A DNA stretch of 45,976 nucleotides from a virus. The notes beneath the pieces are model-generated. The model was not told where the DNA came from. It searched no databases and was given only the letters and a program-made list of their open reading frames with translations. Location: positions 1 to 45,976 of the IMG/VR virus record IMGVR_UViG_3300021961_000163. The stretch is one strand, 5' to 3'. A program made the translations under genes and the position numbers. Positions 16,601-25,600 of the stretch are shown in pieces; within the stretch, counting starts at the first letter, position 1, and the number at the start of each line of letters is the position of its first letter.

Positions 16601-19600
16601 GTTGTTACATCTCCTTATAAGGGTGAATTTGATATTACCAGCACCTCTGGTGGTACTATTACCACTGGCGATGATACTATGAGATTCCCTCTTCTCAATG
16701 AGCCAGAAGGTCCTGCAACGGTATCCTCGGCATCTTATTCAACTAGCTCTGAGAAAGCAGTTGGATCTATTGCTGACATTCGCATTGTCAACAAAGGTGG
16801 ATTCTACACAAGACTTCCAATTATTTCTGATATTCTTTCCAATAGAAAGATTGAAAGAGTGCAGATTAATGAGCCTGGCACCGAATATGCTGTCGGTAGA
16901 TATGACAGTGTGCCTATTAGTGGCGATGGCGAGGGTGGTTTCGTATCACTAATTGTAGATGATACTACCGATGATTTTGGTAGCACAATTCCTGGTCAAA
17001 TTATTAGTGCAACAGTTACCTCTGCAGGTAAGGGATATACCACTGCATTCATTGATGTTGAGTCTATCCCCAATATCCTTGGTCCTGGTTTAACTGGATC
17101 TGGTGCAGATCTTGAAGTTGTTATTCCTCCCTTTGGTACTGGTGCTGCAATCTTCACCAAGGGCGAAAACGTTGGTAAGATTAAGAAACTGAAGAATAAT
17201 AACTTTGGTTATGATTATCCCCACGACTACACTCTCCGCCCAGAGATTACATTCCCAATTAATGCTCAGTTAACTTCTACTAGCATTCTCTCTAGCATTA
17301 CCGTAACCGATCCTGGATCTGGTTATTCTCAGGCACCTGCTGTTGTCATCACTGGTGGTGGCGGATCTGGCGCTATTGCTGAGGCATCCATTAAGAATGG
17401 TCGTTTAGATAGCATTATTGTTAAAGATCCTGGATCTGGATACTCGTCTACTCCTGATGTAAGTCTCAGATCTTCTTTCAACTATGTCATCAACCTTGAC
17501 CTGGGTCTTCTGCAGTTTGCATTCCCACATGGCATTCAAAATGGTGCTCCAGTATCATTAAATGTTGTTGACACTGGTGACGGAGCAGAATTCCCTCTAG
17601 CAGCTGGCGCATTGGGTAGACTGAATGGATCTACCACATATTATGCAATTTCTGGTACTGCACAATCTCTTGATGATGATCAACTGAAACTTGCAATCAC
17701 CGAGACAAACGCAGAGCTAGGTGATGCAATTTCCTTTGCTAACGTTGGGACAGGTAGACAGCAAGTCTTGACTGAATCCTTTGGTGCGACTGCGGTTGCA
17801 AACGTTACCACTTCAATCTTCCTAGAAGGTGAATTGGTTTATCAGGGCGATAGCATTGAAACTGCTACTGCAACGGGTTATGTTTCAACTAACGAAGGTT
17901 GGCAGATCGGTCCTAGAGTCCTGAAGATTATTGACTATGAAGGAAACTTCATTGCTGGTGAAAGACTTACAGGTGTAATCTCTAAGTCCTCTGGTATCAT
18001 TAGCGATATTAAGATCGCTACTGGTGTCCTTGAAATTGGATCTATTACTCAGACTACTGGTCAGTTTATCGATGACGTTGGTAAACCCTCCGAAATTATC
18101 CAGAGAGTACAAGATTCCTTCTACTACCAAGACTTCTCTTATGCTGTTAAGTCTTCGGTTTCTATCAGCGACTGGAAAAATATTCTAATCAAGAATGTCC
18201 ACCCAGCATCTTTCAAAGTGTTTGGTGAGTTGAATCTGGATGAATATGCATTTATTCCTAACAAAGAGACTGCATTCCAGTTAACTAAGTCGGTTGAATT
18301 GGCACAACAAGCAACCGTACCTAACATTCAAAACTTTACTCTGGTTGAGCCTGTTTATCAGGAATTCAATAATACTGAAGTACTATTCAGACAGAAGAGA
18401 TTGACCTCTTCGGAGAATATTCTGACCTCTGTTGTCCAAAGAATTGATGATGTTTCTAATCTCTTTGATGGTATTAGGACTGCCTTCCCCCTAACAGTAC
18501 AAGGGGATACCGTTGTTGCTAATGCCAATCAGATGATGATCATCTTGAATGGTGTTACTCAAACTCCTGGCACATCATTTACAATTCAGGGAGACTCTAT
18601 TGTCTTCTCCGAGCCTCCTCAACCAGATGCTAGTGTAAGATACGTTGTCGTTGAAATTGAGCAGATTAATACTCAAGAAATGACATTCAGTAACGTATCT
18701 GGTATCTTCCCCAACCCAGGTATGACAGTTGTTGGTGGATCTTCTACTGCAAGATTCACGGTAACTTCTGTTGTTGGTAATTCCATCTTTGGTTTCAAAA
18801 CAACAAACACAAACTTTATTCCTGGTGAATTGGTAACTGTCGGTGCAACTGGATTTGCTGCCAACATCACAACACTTACTAATATTGTTAATAATGGATT
18901 GTTTATCTTCGGTGAAACTGTAACTAACTTTGAAGGAGATACCGCTAAAGTTGAAGAGATCAACCTAGAGAAGGGTCAAGAAATTCCCCGTGCTCTTCTG
19001 AGATACACAATTGGTCTTTCTACAACTCAGTTTGAAGTTATTCAAATTGATGGTACAGAAGCACCACTTCCTGATGGCACATTTACTATCGGTCAGAAAT
19101 ATCAGTTTGGATCTGAGCTCTTTGAAGTTACTGGTATTACGAATGGCGATCAATCTACAACTCTTACTGTCCTTAGAGGTAGGGATGGCACAACTTCAAC
19201 TCAACAGTTGGAAGATTCTCCAATTTACGGCACTGAAATCACTATCACCAATAGATTGATTCTCAGTAAGACAACTGGTACTTATCAGTCCACTCCTGGT
19301 CTATATGATATTCAACTCAACGATATCGTCGTTGCTGCTGGATCTGGAGTTGTTGCGAGAATTGTTTCTACTCAGGTATACACGGATCCCGTAACAAATG
19401 AGCCCATTCCTTCGGTTACCATCTCTGACGGATCTTCTTTCTTCGGTCTACTGTTTAACAGACTGATTTCTACAACATATCCTAACGCAATTATCGATGA
19501 TATTGGATCTTCTCAGATTTCTATTGTTGATTTTAATGATAATGAGAGTCCATTTGATCTCAGATTCCCCACTAATGAGTTAGTCAACAATTACATCATT

Positions 19601-22600
19601 AAGTCTTCTAATGAATCTGGTGATTTTACAGAAAATGAGTTTATCAGAAACTTCACTATTGATTATGGTAATGCTGTTGGTCAACCTGTTGCTGGTGATG
19701 AGGGAATTGTCAGAAAACTCTCTTATAAGATTCAATCTACAAATGGAAGTGGTTTCTTCAATCCTGGTCAAATTATCAGATCCAGAAATAGTAAGGCAGA
19801 AGTAATCGGTTACAGCCAAGCAAGAAGAGTCGTCTTCCTCGGTAAGATGGGTCGTTGTAAGGGCACTGGTGAAGACTATCACACTGCTACATTTAATAAC
19901 TCTGCTCAGTTAGATACTGCTCAGAAGAAATTTGGCAATACTTCTTTACTACTTGATAGTGCTACTACTGATTACTTGTCTATTCCAACTTCCACAGAGT
20001 TTGGATTTGGTACAGGCGCATTTACAATTGAATGTTGGATTCGTCCAAATGATGTCTCTGCTGGTGACAGACATATCTTTGACATGAGAGATAATGGATC
20101 TGATGCCAATGCTGGTAGACTTTATATTGCCACAAATCAATTACGTTTCAATATTGGTGGTAGTGATATCCTTACATCTGGTGCAACAACACTTGCTGCA
20201 GATACTTGGTATCATGTTGCAGTTTCTAGAAATGGCACATCAATCAAGATCTTCATTGATGGTAATGAAGTTGGCAGCAATACAAATAGCACTGATTTGG
20301 GATCTACAAAACGTATCTTTATTGGATCTAATTTTTCTGCATCTAATGTTTTCTCTGGACATATTGATGAAGTACGAGTTTCCAATACTGCTCGTTATAC
20401 TGAAGCATTTACACCACGCAACGGAATCTTCCAAGGTGACAATAATACAAAACTACTATTACACTTTGAAGGTGCTGATGGGCAAACATATACAGATGAT
20501 TGGTCTGGACAAGCATCTTGGGCAGAGGGGGATCAGTTTGCAAATGATGCAATTCTAGAAACCTCCAAACTGACTGGATCTCCTGCTGGATTCGTTGGAA
20601 AAACTCATAGATACTTAGATTCTGCAAACCTACTGAAAGCAAACGCAAAATTCCTTGCAGAAGAAGTTGTTGCTCAACTTCTAGTACAATATCCCAGTCT
20701 GGTCATTCCTGGTGGAAATATTAATTGTGTAGATGACCTTGAGGATGTTGTTGAGCAGATGGTTGAGGATCTTAGAAATGGATCTAACAACCATATGTGG
20801 GATGCTGCTGCAATTTATGTTGATCGCTCTGCTAATCCTGTAACTCTCAATCATATTGAGACTGAAATTGACGAAACTATCTGGGCATACACCAGACTTA
20901 AGGATCTTGCTAAGGAAGTAATCAATAATCTCTTGGTTACTGTTACTGGATCTCACGGTTATACTCAGGTTACTGATGCAAGTCTCACCGACTCGTCTTC
21001 CTCTGTCCTGTCTACATTTACTCCTACAACAGGCACAACTTACGATCCTGCAACTGGCGTTTTGGTGCTGGAGATTGGTAGCCATTCTCTTACTACTAGC
21101 AACAGAATCACTCTTGCAGAAGAAGGTTTAGTCTTTACTTGCACTGATGATGGAAACCTCCTACAACTGGCACATCCTCGCTCAACCGATCCCGCTTTCG
21201 AGAAAGTACTTCCCATCACCGCAGTAACTGCTACCACAATTACAGTCAATGTTGGTAATGCTGGTAGTGCATCTGGCAGCGCCCACACATTTGTCAGTGC
21301 TACCTCTGGTGCTGTAATCGTATTAGATTACACTAGTGCTGACTGTGCCGATGTTAAGAATACCATTGATTCCTTGATGGATATCTTAATCGATACCTTA
21401 ACCGAAGCAGATACTCCTACCGTTGCCACAAATAATACTGGCGATTGGTTGGGTACTATCACTAAGGTATCTCCCGTATACGAGTATATCGGTGCAGTTG
21501 CAGATGGATTTATTGATGTGCCCTTTGATATTTCTTATCATGATGCTGCAAACGATATTGTTTACACCAATCAAATTGATCTTTCATCTAGAAATAGATT
21601 CTACGATGCTGCTAATCTGATTCGCCTCAATAAGGCACCAATTGTAGATAAGACTGCATATGATTTGATTCAACGTTATCCCGATCTGGCGCTGGATATG
21701 CCCAGAAATGGAGATGGTAGTGGGTCTGGTACTGCTAGATGCAAGACTGACCTTGGTCTAATCCTTGATAATATCGCTAAGGATATTGAATCTGGTGGAA
21801 ATGAAAATACAATTCGTGCAATTGAAAGCTACTTAGGCGTCAATGACGAAATTCAGCACATCAGACTCCAATTGCTCCAGTCGTTGTATGCACATACAAG
21901 ACTTGGTTACTACATGAAGCAAGCGATTAATGGTGATCTGACTGAAGATAACACCGATAATGTTATCGTCGGTGACTGGGGCATCACTAATGATCCTGGT
22001 GGTTGTGCAAATGTCCAGACAGCAATTGATACTCTTATCGATCTTGCCAATGACATGCTTGCTCCTACTGGTGATCGTTATAGAGATGCTGGCGATCTCC
22101 TCTACTTCAATAGAGACTTTATTGCCGATGAAACTGTTGGACACATTGACTCTACCCTGTCTTATGTCCTTGGTAATACACTTTATCAGTCCTTCCAATA
22201 TCCTGATGGAGTTAATGGTAGAGATAGGTGCAAGGTTGATATTACTCTAGTAATCGAAAGTCTAATCACTGATCTTTTGACTGGTGGCAATAGCAATACT
22301 ATCAAGGCAATTGAGTTTTATGTAACTTCTAGACTCGGTATCAATTTTGTTGAGGATCAAATCCTTGCAACGCTTGAAGCATACAATCATGTCAAATTCC
22401 TTGGCACCAAGGCAATTAACAATCTCCTGTATCCAAGAAGCAGCGCCACAACTGGCGATCAATATGCAGCACAATACACTTCGCTTGCTCCATATCGTGA
22501 TGCAACAATTACTGATTCTAATGGTGGGGTATACTCCGATTCGGATTGCGCTGATGTTAAGCAAGCCTGGAATACCTTAATGGATACCCTTATCGATACT

Positions 22601-25600
22601 CTTTCGCCTTCTGGTGATGTCGGTAAGGCAGTTAGTAAACTGGTCCTATTCAACAAAAACTTCTATAAGGAAGAACTTACTCAAGAAGTTGATAGGCAGT
22701 GGGGTCCTGGTACTTGGGTTTATAACGACTTTATTGATGGAATTGTAGACGATGTGATTCATGACGTTGTAATTACCGATGTTAGTGATGATAACATTCG
22801 TTATCAAGAAACTTACACTATTGATGTCAGAATCTTTGGCACTCGAATCAGCGAAGGTGCCATCGTCGAGCAAAGGACAGCGCCTGTAGGTGGCACCGTT
22901 CTTCGCACAGCAGTTGTTTTAGAAGTATTCCAAGATACATGGTATGGCATTTCTAATAACCCAGGTATTGACTCGCTATTCTTGAGCAGCATGGTGATTG
23001 CTGAGGTTGAAGATCCATTCAATACTGGTAATGCACCTGATGATGGTCCTTGGCAAAATAGTGGTTATCATTGGTATGTTGGATATCCCACCGATCCCTT
23101 TTACACGCAAGCGCAGATTGCCACATATGGTCCCAACCGCTTCTGGGGTGACCTTAAGGTACCTTATATCGACAAACCTGCAAATATTCAAACCATAGCA
23201 AAAGCGCAGACTATTACTTCGCTAATTGATAATTTTAGTGTTGGCACTAACTTATGGCAATTCCCCGAATTCTTTACTTACAACTGGAATAGAGTTGGAA
23301 CGACAGTATATGAAAATTCTGATCTCAGTCCTGATGGCACTTATACCGCAGATAGAGTCTTCTCCTCTGGTGGATATTATGGTTACCACTTCCTGTATAG
23401 AGATTATAATCTAACCTCATATGAAACTTTTGATAACGGATTCCTAAGATTCGATAACGTAAGTAACACTGGATTTGATGATGGTAGCACAGACACTACA
23501 CAAACCTATACGGTTTCCTACTTCGTAAAAGGTCAACTTCCATATCCTACAAGTTACTGGCCCAATGATGGTGCGAAGTACATTCGTTTCCAATTGCAAT
23601 TGATCTCGGCTGGTGCTCAATCTCAATATGTTTGGTTTGATGCCGACCTACTAAATGGCACTGTTGGTAACGCATTTAATCTTCTTGGTGGTGTTAATAT
23701 CGATGATTATGGAATCATCGGTCATGGTAATGGTTGGTATAGAGTTTATATGACCATCACCTTCGGTTTTGGTTTTGATATTCTTAGATCTGAAACGATT
23801 ATCAGAAGTTTGCAGGGTGCTCTAGTACATGCAGACAACCGATCTGATCGTTACATTCTTTATTGGGGTGCTAAACTTAATAGAGGATCTATTGATGCAT
23901 ACAGATCTACTGGATTCTATACTTACTATCCAAGCACCGAATATAACGTCAAAAAATATGCTCTTGAGAAATTGAGAGTTTATATGACTCAAGCAATGCG
24001 TCTTGAAATGGGTTATAGCGGTCGCTATTCTGGATTCTTAACTTGGGCAGAAGCAAATCCAACTGCATCCAGCTTCTATTTGAATAATGTTGGTTCAACC
24101 GAAGATGGTAAGTATCAGCGTATCGTACGCTATCTCATGGATATCATCTCCAACCAACTGGAGAATACTAATGCTGTTAACAGCATTATTTCTGAGAGTG
24201 GCATTTCTATTCCCAGCAGCACTTATGGTGCTATTCAATATTATCCTGGAATTTGGAGAGATTACCCAACTCCTCTTGGTGGTGGTATCGATCAGGCAGA
24301 TTCTTTCTATGGAAGACTTTCTGATGCCTATGCTGAAGTTTCGCGCCTCGCTGGCAACGAAGCAAAACTAGTTAAGCAATTTAAGAGATTCCGTCTCACA
24401 GGTGACATTATTGATGGTCCCTTTATCATGAATGAAACCTGTCAGAAACAGGGAGATCCTGGCATTACTGGTGTTATCTATGGATTTACTTCTGATGAAA
24501 ACTTCAATTACGTTGATGTTGAAGTAACTGCTGGTACATTCCAAATTGGCGACTTCCTGGTTGGTGCAACAAATAGCACCACGGCACAAATTGCAGCAAT
24601 TGAGAATAGAATTCAAATTACAAAACTTATTGGTGACTTTGACCAAAACGTTGAATTTAAGGGTTATACATCCGATACAACAGCAACTGTTGTTGAGTTT
24701 ATCAAGGCAGAAGCAGCAGTACTTCAAAATACTGGTGGTAAGTTGACTGTTGATACGGAGACTCTAGTTGGTAATTTTGAGACTACTTCGGTCGTTTATG
24801 CAGAAAACTCCGAGCAGTATTTGGATGTTTCCAAATTCAGTGGTCTTGATGTTTCTGTTGGTCAAAGAATTGTTTCTGATGGTTATATCAGATTCGGTGT
24901 CAATGTCCTTCAGGGTCTAGACGACTTCAGAGTTGGTAATAGAATCTACAAGATTGTCAATGGCATTCAAGATGTTAATACATACGCGATTATTACTGAA
25001 GTAGATCTGGATAGTAATTACATTTACGCAACTGCGGTCTTTGGTAATATTAGCAACGGCGATATTATTGGAGACTATGGCGTTGGTGAATCCTTCCCAG
25101 TCGGTTATGCATCTGTCACCTCTAAAGTTTCTGTTGCTGGTCAAGGTGCTGCTCTAGTCCAAGACATCAAAGACGTTGCTCTGAATAAGAGACTTTATCT
25201 GACTGATATCATTGGCAACTTTGACACTAGGGATGCTATTAGAGCAGCATTCCCAGAATCGGGTGCTATCAGCAATGATTACAGAGCAGTCATCACAGAT
25301 AAAGTTGAGTTGAGTGCAAGAGTTAGAAGATTCTTCAAAGGATTTGATGGTAACACAACCACCTTCAAACTCACCACAAATAACGGCGATCCATACTTCC
25401 CCGACCCTGCAGGTCACATGTTGATCTTCATCAACGGTATTCTGCAACCTCCTGGTGCAAATGCTGCTTATACAGCATTCTCTGATACGATTGAATTTAG
25501 CGAAGCACCTGAGTTAGGATCTGCATTTACTGGATTCTACGTTGGTAAACTGAGACAGTTGGATGATATTTCTTTCGACTTCGACTCCTTGAGACAGTCC

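Noticed and set aside
8570-17480. Regular repeats considered as a possible CRISPR array
   Set aside because: The repeats are in frame, diverged, Gly-rich protein repeats without uniform spacers. They are coding modules.
20094-20558. 154-codon open frame on the plus strand in another frame
   Set aside because: It overlaps the LamG-like domain of the giant gene and shows only Leu/Met-rich shadow composition.
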